Shown here piece by piece: positions 43,584-53,249 of a stretch of DNA of 64,000 nt. The DNA comes from CAVTJL01 sp963735065 (GTDB lineage Bacteria; Pseudomonadota; Alphaproteobacteria; Geminicoccales; Geminicoccaceae), in assembly GCA_963735065.1 (NCBI GenBank), contig CAVTJL010000004.1, forward strand, positions 1,674,001 through 1,738,000, in the 5' to 3' direction. Under the pieces are notes generated by a model that worked only from the letters and a program-made list of their open reading frames with translations, was not told the DNA's origin and ran no database searches. A program made the position numbers and the translations under genes. Numbering within the stretch: the first letter of the stretch is position 1; the number at the start of each line of letters is the position of its first letter.

Positions 43584-44288
43584 GTGCTCACGCAAAGACA
43601 GCTGCAACTCTTGCAGTTCATCAGTGACTTCTCACGAGAGCGTGGTGTCCCGCCCTCCTTCGAGGAAATGCGCCGGGCGTTGAAGCTCCGGTCCAAGTCG
43701 GGCATCCATCGGCTGATCTCGGGGCTGGAGGAGCGCGGCTACATTCGGCGGCTCGCCTATCGGGCTCGAGCTCTGGAGATCGTCCGGCTGCCCAGCGACC
43801 GGCTCGTCGTGCGCTCCGAGCCGGAGCCCCTGGGCGACGCACCGAACGTGGTGCGCGTCCCCTTCGGCCACACACGGCGGCAACCGGCTCTGACAGGCGT
43901 CAGCGGGAACGTTGATCTGCCGATCTATGGGCGCATCGCCGCGGGAACCCCAATCGAGGCCCTGAGCGACGCGGGGAGCTTCCTCGACGTGCCGACGATG
44001 ATGGTCGGCGACGGCGAGCACTACGTGCTCCAGGTGGTGGGCGACTCGATGACGGACGCCGGCATCCACGACGGCGATTTCGTCATCATCCGTCGCTGCG
44101 ACACCGCGGAGAACGGTGACGTCGTGGTGGCGCTCATCGACGAGCGCGAGGTCACCTTGAAGCGGCTCAGGCGTCGCGGCGCGTCGATCGCGCTCGAGGC
44201 TGCGAACGCCAGCTACGAGACCCGGATCTTCGGCCCCCAGCAGGTCAAGGTGCAGGGCCGACTGGTCGGCCTTCTGCGGCGCTATTGA
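43584..44288 (+). CDS. lexA: SOS repressor LexA
   Basis: The DNA-damage repressor and self-cleaving serine protease. The 234-residue product has a winged-helix N-domain (LTQRQLQLLQFISDFSRERG, recognition part RSKSGIHRLISGLEERGYI) and a C-terminal S24 domain. Cleavage site is the Ala-Gly in IYGRIAAGTPIEA, catalytic Ser in VVGDSMTDAGIHDGD, Lys in REVTLKRLRR. The GTG at 43584 was chosen because AGGAG precedes it by eight bases and the family starts here; an in-frame TTG at 43539 is upstream. It is autoregulated through the SOS box just upstream. Its 3' end overlaps the convergent ugpQ by 44 bases. Confidence 0.97.
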   Translation: MLTQRQLQLLQFISDFSRERGVPPSFEEMRRALKLRSKSGIHRLISGLEERGYIRRLAYRARALEIVRLPSDRLVVRSEPEPLGDAPNVVRVPFGHTRRQPALTGVSGNVDLPIYGRIAAGTPIEALSDAGSFLDVPTMMVGDGEHYVLQVVGDSMTDAGIHDGDFVIIRRCDTAENGDVVVALIDEREVTLKRLRRRGASIALEAANASYETRIFGPQQVKVQGRLVGLLRRY

Positions 44289-45072
44289 GCCGGGCGGCGA
44301 CCGGCAGGATGCGATCCGGCACGTCGGTGATGATGCCGGCGGCGCCGTTGGCCAGCAGGTCGGCCGCACGCCTCGGATCATTGACCGTATAGAGCAGCAC
44401 TGGCACGCCGTGATCGATGACGGTGCGGAGCTTCTCCAGGCGGAGCGGCGTGTGCCACAGATGCAGGGTCGTGCAGTCGAGATCGCGGAGCGCTTCCGGC
44501 CAGTCGTCGGGCAAGAGCTCCGTCAAAAGCCCCAGCGGCAGATCCGGCGCAGCCGCTCGTGCGGCCCGCAGGGAGGATCTGGCGAAGCTGGAGACAAGGA
44601 GGGGCGGACCGTCCTCGGGCCAGAGCCGGGTAAGCGCCTCCGCCACCACCTGGCCCGTCTCGACCTCCCGTCCCGGGCACGGCTTGATCTCGACATTCGC
44701 GGCGACGCCGAGCTCGAGGAGCAGATCGATGGCCGCCTCGAGCGTGGGCACCTGCTCGCCCGCAAAGCTCCCGGGAAACCAGGCGCCGGCGTCGAGCTGG
44801 GCGATGCTCGCATAATCGAGCGTCGCGACGAGGCCGCTGCCGTTCGTCGTGCGCTTGAGCTTTGCGTCATGCATCAGGATGGGGACACCGTCGCGCGTGA
44901 GCTTCACGTCGAACTCCACCCAATCCGCGCCGAGCTCATGCGCGCGGCGGAGCGAGGCCAGCGTGTTCTCGGGAGCGTGCGCGGCAGCGCCACGATGTCC
45001 TACAACCGAAGTGAGACCAGGCACCCGGGGACGCTTGCCCCGTCGCCACGGCTCCCACCCGTGTCTTCTCAT
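44245..45072 (-). CDS. ugpQ: Glycerophosphodiester phosphodiesterase
   Basis: Hydrolyses glycerophosphodiesters to glycerol 3-phosphate and an alcohol. The 275-residue product has the catalytic GDPD pattern: VVGHRGAAAHAPENTLAS with the two active-site residues His-Arg, then WVEFDVKLTRDGVPILMHD with metal-binding Glu and Asp, and further on VEIKPCPG. The C-terminal half has VLLYTVNDPRRAADLLANGA and GIITDVPDRIL. The ATG at 45072 was chosen because GGAAGGGAG lies just ahead. No signal peptide is evident, so it is probably cytoplasmic. It stands between lexA and the divergent recD2. Confidence 0.94.
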   Translation of the reverse strand: MRRHGWEPWRRGKRPRVPGLTSVVGHRGAAAHAPENTLASLRRAHELGADWVEFDVKLTRDGVPILMHDAKLKRTTNGSGLVATLDYASIAQLDAGAWFPGSFAGEQVPTLEAAIDLLLELGVAANVEIKPCPGREVETGQVVAEALTRLWPEDGPPLLVSSFARSSLRAARAAAPDLPLGLLTELLPDDWPEALRDLDCTTLHLWHTPLRLEKLRTVIDHGVPVLLYTVNDPRRAADLLANGAAGIITDVPDRILPVAARLNSAAEGRPVGPAP

Positions 45073-45212
45073 CCTCTGCTCCCTTCCGACGGTCATCGCC
45101 GGCTCCCGGCGCCGCCTTATCAAACAGGCGGGCGACGCTTAAGCTGCCGGTCCTGGTCTGGCAATGCCACGGATCGCCGGCACAGATCCGCGGCTGGGCG
45201 AGATGTAGTATC

Positions 45213-47417
45213 ATGAGCCGCCGTTCGCCGGACCCGGATGCGGGGATGCAGCTGAGCGCCGCAGACACAATCTCAGGGCCCGTCGAGCGGGTCATCTTCC
45301 ACAATCCAGAAACCGGCTACACCGTCGTGCGTTTGCGGGCGGAGAGCGGCGCAGGGCCGACGACAGTCGTGGGTATCCTGCCGGAGCTTCGCCCCGGCGA
45401 GATCCTTCGCGCTCAGGGCGCCTGGCGGGATGATCGAACCTGGGGGCGGCAGTTCGCCGCGGCTGCGGTCGATGTCCTCCCGCCGACCACGATCGAGGGC
45501 GTCGAGAGCTATCTCGCATCGGGTCTGGTCGAAGGGCTGGGCCAGGGGCTGGCCAGGCGCCTCGCCCGACAGTTCGGGACCGAGCTGACGCGGGTGATCG
45601 AGGCGGAGCCTCTGCGGCTCCGCGAGGTACCGGGGATCGGCACCAAGCTCGCCCAGCGGATCGTCGATGCCTGGCGAGCCGAGCGCGACGTGCGCGACAT
45701 TCTTCTCTTCCTCCAGAGCCACGGCGTCGGCCTCGGCCGCGCCCGCCGCGTCCTCGCCGCCTACGGCAGCGGCGCGGTGGGACGTGTCACGGCCGATCCC
45801 TATGCCCTGGCACGCGATGTCCACGGTATCGGATTCCACACAGCCGACGCGCTGGCAACGCGGATCGGCATTCCGGCCGACGCGCCGATCCGCCTCGTCG
45901 CAGCGCTCGAGCACGGGGTGCGGGAGGCCGCGGATGAGGGCCACAGCGCCCTGCCGGCAGCCGCCGCCGTAGGTGCCGCCGCTCGCCTCCTCAATCTCGA
46001 GGAGGCGATGCTGCTGCCGGCGCTCGAGCGAGCCATCGAGGAGGGCGTGCTCGCCGAGACGGAGACCGAGACCGGCCCGCTGGTGCAGCTGCCTCAGCTT
46101 GCGGTCGCCGAGATGGCCATCGCCGAGGATGTCCGACGCCTCCTGGCCGGTCGCCCGGCATGGCCGCCGGTCGATCCCGAGACGGCCCTGGCACGGGCCG
46201 AGGAACGGCTGGGCGTGGCACTGGCAGCAAGCCAGATCGAGGCCGTGCTTCAAGCCCTGCGCAGCAAGCTCCTCATCATCACGGGCGGCCCGGGCACCGG
46301 CAAGACGACGTTGGTCCGCGCGATCCTGGCGGCGCTGCCCGAGGAAGGGCTCGCGGTCGCGCTGGCCGCCCCGACCGGCCGCGCTGCCAAGCGGCTGGCG
46401 GACAGCACGGGCGGCGACGCCCGCACCCTCCACAGACTGCTCGAGGCCGATCCGGCACGCGGCTTTCGGCGCGACCGCGAGCGGCAGCTGGAGGTCGATC
46501 TCGCCATCGTCGACGAGGTGTCGATGGTCGACCTCCTCCTCATGCAGGCGTTGCTCGCTGCCCTCCCCGACAGCGCAGCACTCGTGCTCGTCGGCGACGT
46601 GGATCAGCTTCCCTCGGTGGGCCCCGGCCTGGTTCTCGCCGATCTCATCGAGTCCGACGTGGTTCCGGTGGTCCGCCTGACCGAGATCTTCCGCCAGGCG
46701 GCGGAGAGCGCGATCGTCCGCAACGCGCACAGGATCAATCGGGGCGAATCCCCGCAGTTCGCTCACGATGGCGAAGGATCGGAGGATTTCTTTGGCGTCC
46801 GTGCCACGGCGCCCGAGGACGCCGTCGTCAAGGTGGTCGAGCTCGTCGCCGAGCGCATTCCGCAACGCTTTGGCCTCGACCCTGTGGCGGAGATCCAGGT
46901 GCTCTGCCCGACAAACCGGGGGCTCGTGGGCACCCGCGAGCTCAATCGGGCGCTGCAGGCCCGCCTCAACCCCGAACCGGGCGAGCAGGTCGAGCGCGGC
47001 GGGATCCGGTTCGGCGTCGGCGACAAGGTGATGCAGGTCGAGAACGACTATGACCGCGAGGTCTACAACGGCGATATCGGTCGCGTCGCGGCGGTCGACC
47101 CCTCGGCCCAGACCGTCCGCGTGACGATCGACGGACGGCCCATCGACTATGGCGGCGCCGACCTCGGCATGCTGTCGATGGCCTATGCCGTTACGGTTCA
47201 CAAGGCGCAGGGCTCGGAGTATCCCGCCGTGGTGCTGGTGCTGCTCCGCCAGCACGGTCGGATGCTCCGCCGGCGCCTCCTCTATACGGCCATCTCGCGG
47301 GCGCGGCGTCTCGCGGTGATCGTCGCCGAGCCCGATGCCCTCGAGCGTGCCGTCCGTGACGTGGGCGAGCAAAGGCGGCTCACCCTTTTGAAGCAACGTC
47401 TCATCAGCTCAGGATAA
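45213..47417 (+). CDS. recD2: RecD2-type ATP-dependent DNA helicase
   Basis: A 734-residue superfamily 1B helicase of the RecD2 group, acting 5' to 3' outside RecBCD. It has an N-terminal OB-like region (SGPVERVIFHNPETGYTVVRL), two helix-hairpin-helix stretches (LREVPGIGTKLAQRIVDAW, and LARDVHGIGFHTADALATRI), then the motor with Walker A LLIITGGPGTGKTTLVRA, Walker B LAIVDEVSMVDL, LVGDVDQLPSVGPG and motif VI region AVTVHKAQGSEYPAVVL. The extra N-terminal domain separates it from RecBCD RecD. It starts 140 bases from the divergent ugpQ and five bases ahead of the inositol-phosphatase gene. Confidence 0.96.
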   Translation: MSRRSPDPDAGMQLSAADTISGPVERVIFHNPETGYTVVRLRAESGAGPTTVVGILPELRPGEILRAQGAWRDDRTWGRQFAAAAVDVLPPTTIEGVESYLASGLVEGLGQGLARRLARQFGTELTRVIEAEPLRLREVPGIGTKLAQRIVDAWRAERDVRDILLFLQSHGVGLGRARRVLAAYGSGAVGRVTADPYALARDVHGIGFHTADALATRIGIPADAPIRLVAALEHGVREAADEGHSALPAAAAVGAAARLLNLEEAMLLPALERAIEEGVLAETETETGPLVQLPQLAVAEMAIAEDVRRLLAGRPAWPPVDPETALARAEERLGVALAASQIEAVLQALRSKLLIITGGPGTGKTTLVRAILAALPEEGLAVALAAPTGRAAKRLADSTGGDARTLHRLLEADPARGFRRDRERQLEVDLAIVDEVSMVDLLLMQALLAALPDSAALVLVGDVDQLPSVGPGLVLADLIESDVVPVVRLTEIFRQAAESAIVRNAHRINRGESPQFAHDGEGSEDFFGVRATAPEDAVVKVVELVAERIPQRFGLDPVAEIQVLCPTNRGLVGTRELNRALQARLNPEPGEQVERGGIRFGVGDKVMQVENDYDREVYNGDIGRVAAVDPSAQTVRVTIDGRPIDYGGADLGMLSMAYAVTVHKAQGSEYPAVVLVLLRQHGRMLRRRLLYTAISRARRLAVIVAEPDALERAVRDVGEQRRLTLLKQRLISSG

Positions 47418-47421
47418 ACCC

Positions 47422-48213
47422 ATGGAATCCAGCGATCTCGATGCCCGCCTCAACGCGGCCGTCGACGTCATTCGCGCTGCCGGCAGCCGGGCGCGAGACT
47501 TCTATCTCAGACGCGACGAGCTGAGCATCGAGCAGAAGGGCCTCCAGGATCTCGTCAGCACGGCCGATCGCGAGGTCGAGGCGCTGATCCGCGCCCAGCT
47601 GGGCCAAGCCTTTCCCGATGATGCCTTCCTGGGCGAGGAGGAGGGTGGCCGCGAGGCGCCGCAGCTCTGGGTGATCGACCCGATCGACGGCACCTCCAAC
47701 TTCCTCCGCGGGATTCCCTATTGGTGCGTCGTCCTGGCCTTCGTCGTCGACGGCGTCACCGAGCTCGGTCTCACCTACGACGCGGTCCACGACGAGCTGT
47801 TCGTCGCCCGACGTGGCCAGGGGGCCAAGCGCGACGGCGCCCCGATCGCCATATCCGGGCGAACGTCACCGACCGAGGCCTGCTTCGCGCTCAGCTACAA
47901 CTTCAAGACCCCGCCAGAGGCCTATGAGGAGCTGCTGGCCGGTATGCTGAGCCATCGGCTGGATCATCGCCGCATGGGCTCGTCGGCGCTGTCTCTCTGT
48001 CACGTGGCCGACGGCCGCCTCGACGGCCTCCTCTGCCTCAACTGCAACAGCTGGGACGTCCTGGCCGGCCTGATCCTGGTCGAGGAGGCGGGCGGCCTGG
48101 CCACGGTCTACCGCAAGGGACACACGCTTCTCGATCGCCGTGCGGTCGCGGCCACCACGCCCGGCTTGGCGGATGTGGTCACCTCGATCAGCAGCATTCC
48201 GCTCGGCGCATAA
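47422..48213 (+). CDS. Inositol monophosphatase family protein
   Basis: A 263-residue lithium-sensitive phosphatase-family enzyme. Metal-binding residues are in FLGEEEGG and the signature WVIDPIDGTSNFLRGIPYW, with the C-terminal SWDVLAGLILVEEAGGLA. The family includes inositol-1-phosphatase (SuhB), histidinol-phosphatase (HisN) and CysQ; the sequence fits the SuhB/inositol branch best, but the substrate is not certain. It sits four bases after recD2 on the same strand, so the two are probably co-transcribed. Confidence 0.92.
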   Translation: MESSDLDARLNAAVDVIRAAGSRARDFYLRRDELSIEQKGLQDLVSTADREVEALIRAQLGQAFPDDAFLGEEEGGREAPQLWVIDPIDGTSNFLRGIPYWCVVLAFVVDGVTELGLTYDAVHDELFVARRGQGAKRDGAPIAISGRTSPTEACFALSYNFKTPPEAYEELLAGMLSHRLDHRRMGSSALSLCHVADGRLDGLLCLNCNSWDVLAGLILVEEAGGLATVYRKGHTLLDRRAVAATTPGLADVVTSISSIPLGA

Positions 48214-48267
48214 GGCACCCGCACGTCCGGCCCATAGGCCTGACCAGCACCCCCTACGCCAGATCGC

Positions 48268-48852
48268 TCAGTGCGCTGGGCCCGACCACAGGTCCCGGGC
48301 CTGGGCGATCCAGCGGGTGACCTCTTCCAACGTCGGCGACCGCCGTGCCAGCCTGCGCTCTCTGTTCTGGTCGGCCAGCCGACGATGGAGATCGTCCGGC
48401 TCCTGCATCGCGAGAACGGCCACCGTGCGGATGCCCAGATTCTCAAGCATCAGGCCGAACATCCAGCCGATGCCATTGACCCGCGCCATGTCGGCGCGAT
48501 CGATGACCATCTGCAGCTCGTCGAGCTCGATGCCGCTCGCGCGGGCAAGCACTGCCTGCCTGTCGGGGCTGTCGGCAAGAGCAAGAAGCTGGCCGCAGGT
48601 GGTCACCCCATGCGCCTTGAGGCCAAGCTTCGAATGGCGAGGGATCCCCATCAGCTTGCCGATCGGAAGCGTGTGCGCGGGATCGTTTCGCTCCAGCTCA
48701 GCCCGTCCGGCTCGAAGCGCCTCCTCATCACCGCCGATGTGGGCCCGACCCTGCCTCTCGCCCGTACGGGCGACAGAATGCCGGTCGTCGGCACGGCGCG
48801 CTCCGGCCGATGCGCCGTCGCGGCCCGCCATTCGCGCTCCAACACTTCGCAT
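48268..48852 (-). CDS. DUF4332 helix-hairpin-helix protein
   Basis: A 194-residue protein whose C-terminal 130 residues match the DUF4332 layout of paired helix-hairpin-helix units: LMGIPRHSKLGLKAHGVTTC and LLALADSPDRQAVLARASG, then DMARVNGIGWMFGLMLENLG and a final SPTLEEVTRWIAQARDL. Such domains usually bind DNA or act as scaffolds, and no enzymatic function is known. The first 60 residues are Arg/Gly/Ala-rich and unconserved. The ATG at 48852 was chosen because GAGGGA lies upstream; a later one at 48831 is possible. Convergent with the inositol-phosphatase gene, 54 bases away. Confidence 0.75.
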   Translation of the reverse strand: MRSVGARMAGRDGASAGARRADDRHSVARTGERQGRAHIGGDEEALRAGRAELERNDPAHTLPIGKLMGIPRHSKLGLKAHGVTTCGQLLALADSPDRQAVLARASGIELDELQMVIDRADMARVNGIGWMFGLMLENLGIRTVAVLAMQEPDDLHRRLADQNRERRLARRSPTLEEVTRWIAQARDLWSGPAH

Positions 48853-49719
48853 CGTCACGCGTCCCTCATGGCAACACTCGCACCGAGCTCGCCGTCTCCT
48901 GGCGATCCCTCCACGCCGGCAACGCCGGCCAGCCATGCCAATCGTCCCGAACGACCCGTGGCGGATGCCCACAAGGACGGCGTTCGAGGAAAGGGCTTGC
49001 TCGACACGACCGGAAACCTCGCTCTGCTGACAGCGGGAGCTCTGCCGCGGCCCGTAGCATCGAAGGACATTCGATACGTCCTCGCGCCGCCAGCCGCTTA
49101 GCCAAGCAACATATTCTGCCCGAACACGGTTCCAACCAACTTATGCTAAGTAGGCAGGGCGTTCTCCATGATGAGGCGTATCCCGATACATCTCCAGCCG
49201 CTGAGAGTGGCTGGCCAAAAGGACGGGCCGTGAGCGGAGCGCTGTCGCGTCGTGGACGGCGCCCAGGCTCCAGCGGACTTCCTGGCCCACGCCAGGGCCG
49301 CGCAAGTGCCGCCGCCGCTAGCGCCCGCGACTACCCGAAGAGCGAAAGCCTATGGATGCCAAAAACGCGAAGGGTAGCTCAGTGCAGGCCAAATGGCTGA
49401 GAGCTGGGGACTTGAAACCGATATACGGCGCGCGCTCGCGGGGGCGTAGTGCGCACCCGTTGCGAAGCGCACAATTGCGGATCGATCCAGGCAAGACAAA
49501 CCACCTGAGCATAGCGTGCCCAGGTGTCCCTCGTCACATCTCTTGATAGTGTCGGGACGACAGGCGTCCCTGGAAGCTGCCCGAAAACTTGATGCCGACG
49601 CGCGCGGACACCTCGTTCGGCGACCGCCCCGCTGCCGGACGCAGGTGAAGCCAGCGCAATAGACTACCGATCGAAGCTGCTCCGGTGGTCCCTTCGGCAA
49701 CCGGCACCATGCGGGACGG
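48853..49719. other. 867-base region without a recognised gene
   Basis: Between the DUF4332 start and the pheT stop. Several short reading frames exist on both strands, but none resembles a known family and none has a convincing ribosome site. Parts (for example 49100-49200 and 49500-49600) are visibly richer in A and T than the flanks. I see no tRNA, insertion-sequence end or terminator. It may hold a decayed gene or an unrecognised small one. Confidence 0.5.
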
Positions 49720-52122
49720 TCAGCCGCGAAGCATCGCTCCTACCGCCTTCCCGGCGGCGGCAACGATCTGGGCCGCCGCCGCCTCGATCTCAGCCTCGCC
49801 CAGCGTCCGGTCGGGTGACTGGAGGCGAACGGCCACGGCCAGGGACCTCTTGCCTTCCGGCACGCCCCTGCCCTCGTAGACGTCGAAGAGCCGAGCACTA
49901 CGGATCAGCTTCTTCTCCGCACCCCGAACGGCCTTCAAGAGATCCTCCGCAGGCACCTCGGCGTCGACCAGAAAGGCAAAGTCACGATCGACGGGCGGGT
50001 AGGGCAACGCCTCGAGCTGGGGCCGGGCACGCCCCGCTGCCCCCCGCGGCATTGGCAGGCCGTCGAGGTCCAGCTCGAAGGCGACGACCGGCACCTCGAT
50101 CCCGAAGAGCTGAAGCACGCGGGGATGAAGCTCGCCGAAGGTGGCCAGCGTGGCGGATCCGAGCCGAAGGCGGCCGCCGCGGCCGGGGTGGTACCAGTCG
50201 GGCGGGTCCGTCGTCACGCGCGCGGCCTCGGCCTTCACGCTCGCAGCGGCAAGCGACGTCAGAGCGTCGGCTTTGGCATCCAATGCATCCACGGTGCGCT
50301 CGGGCTCGGCCCACTGTCGAGGAGCCGCAGCCCCGAAACGCACGCCCGCCAGCGCCCAGACCTGCTCCCCCGGCATCGCTCCCAGGTAGCGCGGCCCCAG
50401 CTCGAAGATCGCACCCTGACCGATGCTGCGAGACAGGTTGCGGGTGACGGCGGTGAGCAGGTTGGGGATCAGCGAAGGCCGCATCGCCGACAGCTCGGCA
50501 TTGAGCGGATTGCGCATCAGGCACGGCTGCTCATGGCCGAAGTGCCGCGCGTGATCGGGCGGGATGAAGGACCAGGTGACGGCCTCGGCATAGCCGGCGG
50601 CGGCCACTGCCCGACGAACAATGGCGCGCCGGCGCTGCTCGGCGGTCAGAACGCCACGGTTCACCGAGGAGGCCCGGGCCACCGAGACGGGCGCGATCTT
50701 GTCGAAGCCGTGGAGCCTTGCCAGCTCCTCGACGATGCAGGCCTCGGTCGTGACGTCGTGACGCCAGGACGGCGGGACGACGGTCCAGCTCTGAGGGCCA
50801 CCCGCGACGGCAAAGCCCAGCGCCGTGAGATGCTCGCGTATGACCGGCGGCTCCAGCTCGATGCCCGTCAGCCTTTGCAGCTGCGCCGTGCGAAACGCCA
50901 TCGCCTCCCGGCGGGCCGGAACATTGCCCGCGACCACCGGCGCCGCCGCCTCGCCGCCGCAAAGCTCGAGGATGAGACGGGTGGCGTACTCGGTTGCCGA
51001 GAGCACCTGGTCCGGATCGAGGCCGCGCTCGAACCTCGTGCGCGCGTCGCTCTCGATGCCGAGACGCCGGCCGGTCGCCGCGGTGCGGATCGGATCGAAC
51101 AAGGCCACCTCGAGGAGCACGTCGGTGGTGGCCTCGGTGACGCCCGTCGTCTCGCCGCCCATGATGCCGCCGAGGCTGACGGGCCCGTCGGCATCGGCGA
51201 TGACCGTCATCGACGGATCGAGATCGTAGGTCTTGCCGTCGAGGGCGAGGAGCCGCTCGCCGGGTCGCGCGAAGCGCAGCCGGAGCCCGCCCTTCAGCTT
51301 GGCCGCATCGAAGACGTGGAGCGGCCGATTGATGTCGAGCATCACATAGTTGGTGAGGTCGACCAGCGCCGAGATCGAGCGGATACCCGCCGCCTCGAGC
51401 CGCCGCCGCAGCCACTCGGGGCTTGGCCCGTTGCGGACGCCTCGGATGAGCCTGCCGACGAAGAGGGGGCAGGCCCCGCTCTCGCCCTCGGGGAAGTCGA
51501 GGACAATGTCGGGGCCGGGGCCGCCATGCGAGGCTACCGGCGCGTAGTCGCGCGTGAGGAGGCGCCCCATGTCCGCCGCCGCGAGATCGCGGGCAATGCC
51601 AAGAAGCCCGAAGCAGTCGCTACGGTCCGGCGTCAGCTTGAGCTCGATGACCGGCCCTTCGAGCCGGAGCGCCTGCACGGCTGGCATGCCGACCTCGAGC
51701 CCGTCCGGTGGAAGGTCGATGATGCCGGCATGGTCCTCGCCGATGCCGAGCTCGCGCGCCGAGCACAGCATGCCCTGGCTCTCGACGCCCCGAATGGTGG
51801 CCCGCTTCAGGACGTCACCGGTGGCGGGAATGGTCGACCCCTCGGGCGCCACGATGCCCCAGAGGCCCGTCCGCGCATTGGGCGCGCCACAGACGATCTG
51901 TTTCGTGCCGTCCTTGGTCTCGACGGTGCAGACGCGCAGCCGCTCCGCATTCGGGTGCTGGTGCGCCTCGCGCACATAACCCACGGCGAAGGCGGCCAGC
52001 GCCGAGGTCGCATCCTCGATGCCCTCGACCTCGAGGCCCAGGGCCGTGAGCTTCTCCGCGATCGCCTCGGCCGAGCGGTCGGTCTCGAGATGCTCCTTGA
52101 GCCAGGGCAGCGGGACCTTCAT
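49720..52122 (-). CDS. pheT: Phenylalanine-tRNA ligase beta subunit
   Basis: The large subunit of the tetrameric synthetase, which binds tRNA and edits misacylated Tyr-tRNA. The 800-residue product starts KVPLPWLKEHLETDRSAEAI. It has an N-terminal EMAP-like tRNA-binding domain (FAVGYVREAHQHPNAERLRV), then VALDG-type and B3/B4 editing segments (SALVDLTNYVMLDINRPLH), B5 (VPPSWRHDVTTEACIVEELA), and the C-terminal anticodon-binding fold (YPPVDRDFAFLVDAEVPAED). The ATG at 52122 was chosen because all upstream residues in frame are shadow sequence. It overlaps the pheS stop by four bases. Confidence 0.98.
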   Translation of the reverse strand: MKVPLPWLKEHLETDRSAEAIAEKLTALGLEVEGIEDATSALAAFAVGYVREAHQHPNAERLRVCTVETKDGTKQIVCGAPNARTGLWGIVAPEGSTIPATGDVLKRATIRGVESQGMLCSARELGIGEDHAGIIDLPPDGLEVGMPAVQALRLEGPVIELKLTPDRSDCFGLLGIARDLAAADMGRLLTRDYAPVASHGGPGPDIVLDFPEGESGACPLFVGRLIRGVRNGPSPEWLRRRLEAAGIRSISALVDLTNYVMLDINRPLHVFDAAKLKGGLRLRFARPGERLLALDGKTYDLDPSMTVIADADGPVSLGGIMGGETTGVTEATTDVLLEVALFDPIRTAATGRRLGIESDARTRFERGLDPDQVLSATEYATRLILELCGGEAAAPVVAGNVPARREAMAFRTAQLQRLTGIELEPPVIREHLTALGFAVAGGPQSWTVVPPSWRHDVTTEACIVEELARLHGFDKIAPVSVARASSVNRGVLTAEQRRRAIVRRAVAAAGYAEAVTWSFIPPDHARHFGHEQPCLMRNPLNAELSAMRPSLIPNLLTAVTRNLSRSIGQGAIFELGPRYLGAMPGEQVWALAGVRFGAAAPRQWAEPERTVDALDAKADALTSLAAASVKAEAARVTTDPPDWYHPGRGGRLRLGSATLATFGELHPRVLQLFGIEVPVVAFELDLDGLPMPRGAAGRARPQLEALPYPPVDRDFAFLVDAEVPAEDLLKAVRGAEKKLIRSARLFDVYEGRGVPEGKRSLAVAVRLQSPDRTLGEAEIEAAAAQIVAAAGKAVGAMLRG

Positions 52123-53198
52123 CGGGACAGCCCCCCATAGGTCGTCGGCACGTCGAGCGGCAGGAAGCCGTAGTGCCAGAGCCAGCGGAGATCGGCCTCG
52201 AAGAAGGTGCGAAGATCCGGGATGCCGTATTTCAGCATGGCCACGCGATCGATGCCCATGCCGAAGGCGAAGCCCTGCCACTCGTCGGGATCGAGGCCCA
52301 CCGCCCTCAGCACGTTGGGATGCACCATGCCGCAGCCCAGGATCTCGAGCCAATCGTCGCCCTCGCCGACAATGAGCTCGCTGCGCGTTCTCCTGCAGCC
52401 GATGTCCATCTCGGCCGAAGGCTCGGTGAAGGGGAAGTAGCTCGGGCGGAAGCGGACCGGGATCCCCTCCCGCTCGAAGAAGGCGCGCACGAAGTCGGTC
52501 AGGCAGCCCTTGAGATGGCCCATGTGCGAGTGCCGGTCGATCAGCAGCCCCTCGACCTGATGGAACATGGGCGTGTGGGTCATGTCCGAATCGCGCCGGT
52601 AGGTACGCCCGGGAACGATCACCCGGTGGGGCGGCGGACCTGCCAGCATCGTCCTGATCTGCACCGGGCTCGTGTGGGTGCGAAGAAGCAGGGGGCGCCC
52701 ATCCTGCTCCGCCTCGAGGTAGAAGGTGTCGTGCATCTGGCGGGCGGGATGCTCGGGCGGAATGTTGAGCGATTCGAAATTGTGCCAGTCGTCCTCGATG
52801 TCCGGGCCTTCGGCCACCGAGAAGCCCATATCGGCGAAGATCGCCATGATCTCCTCCGTCACCTGGCTCACCGGGTGGATGCGACCCTCGAAACGCTCGC
52901 GGGCGGGAAGCGTGACATCGAGCCGCTCGGCGGCGAGCTTGGCCTCCAGGGCCACCTCGGCAAGAGCAGCCTTCCGCTGCTCGAGGAGCTCCTCGATGTC
53001 CCGCTTCAGAGCGTTGAAGGCCTGCCCCAGACGAGGACGATCCTCCGGCGCCGCCTTGCCCAGGCCCTTCACCAGCTCGGTGACACGGCCCTTCTTGCCC
53101 AGGACCGCTACCCGCACATCGTCGAGGTCGCGAAGGCTCGTCGCCTCGCCGACCCTGCTCTCGATCTCCGACCTGAGTGTCTCGAGCTCGCTCTCCAT
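52119..53198 (-). CDS. pheS: Phenylalanine-tRNA ligase alpha subunit
   Basis: The catalytic subunit that attaches phenylalanine to its tRNA. The 359-residue product has an N-terminal coiled coil (about residues 1-90), class II motif 2 in PGRTYRRDSDMTHTPMFHQVEG, the Phe pocket sequence FPFTEPSAEMDIGC and motif 3 in FGMGIDRVAMLKYGIPDLR. It overlaps pheT and lies about 95 bases downstream of rplT, past a rho-independent terminator. Confidence 0.98.
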   Translation of the reverse strand: MESELETLRSEIESRVGEATSLRDLDDVRVAVLGKKGRVTELVKGLGKAAPEDRPRLGQAFNALKRDIEELLEQRKAALAEVALEAKLAAERLDVTLPARERFEGRIHPVSQVTEEIMAIFADMGFSVAEGPDIEDDWHNFESLNIPPEHPARQMHDTFYLEAEQDGRPLLLRTHTSPVQIRTMLAGPPPHRVIVPGRTYRRDSDMTHTPMFHQVEGLLIDRHSHMGHLKGCLTDFVRAFFEREGIPVRFRPSYFPFTEPSAEMDIGCRRTRSELIVGEGDDWLEILGCGMVHPNVLRAVGLDPDEWQGFAFGMGIDRVAMLKYGIPDLRTFFEADLRWLWHYGFLPLDVPTTYGGLSR

Positions 53199-53249
53199 GA
53201 CCCGCCTGCTTCCCGATCGCCGGTCCGGCGCACGGCCGGATTACCTAGC

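Noticed and set aside
49120..49140. GAAC-ACG-GTTC as a Bacillus-type SOS box
   Set aside because: The spacing is three rather than four, and this organism's own LexA box is of the direct-repeat type.
49350..49700. A 116-codon minus-strand frame in the gap beside pheT
   Set aside because: No family resemblance, composition like random GC-rich sequence and no ribosome site.
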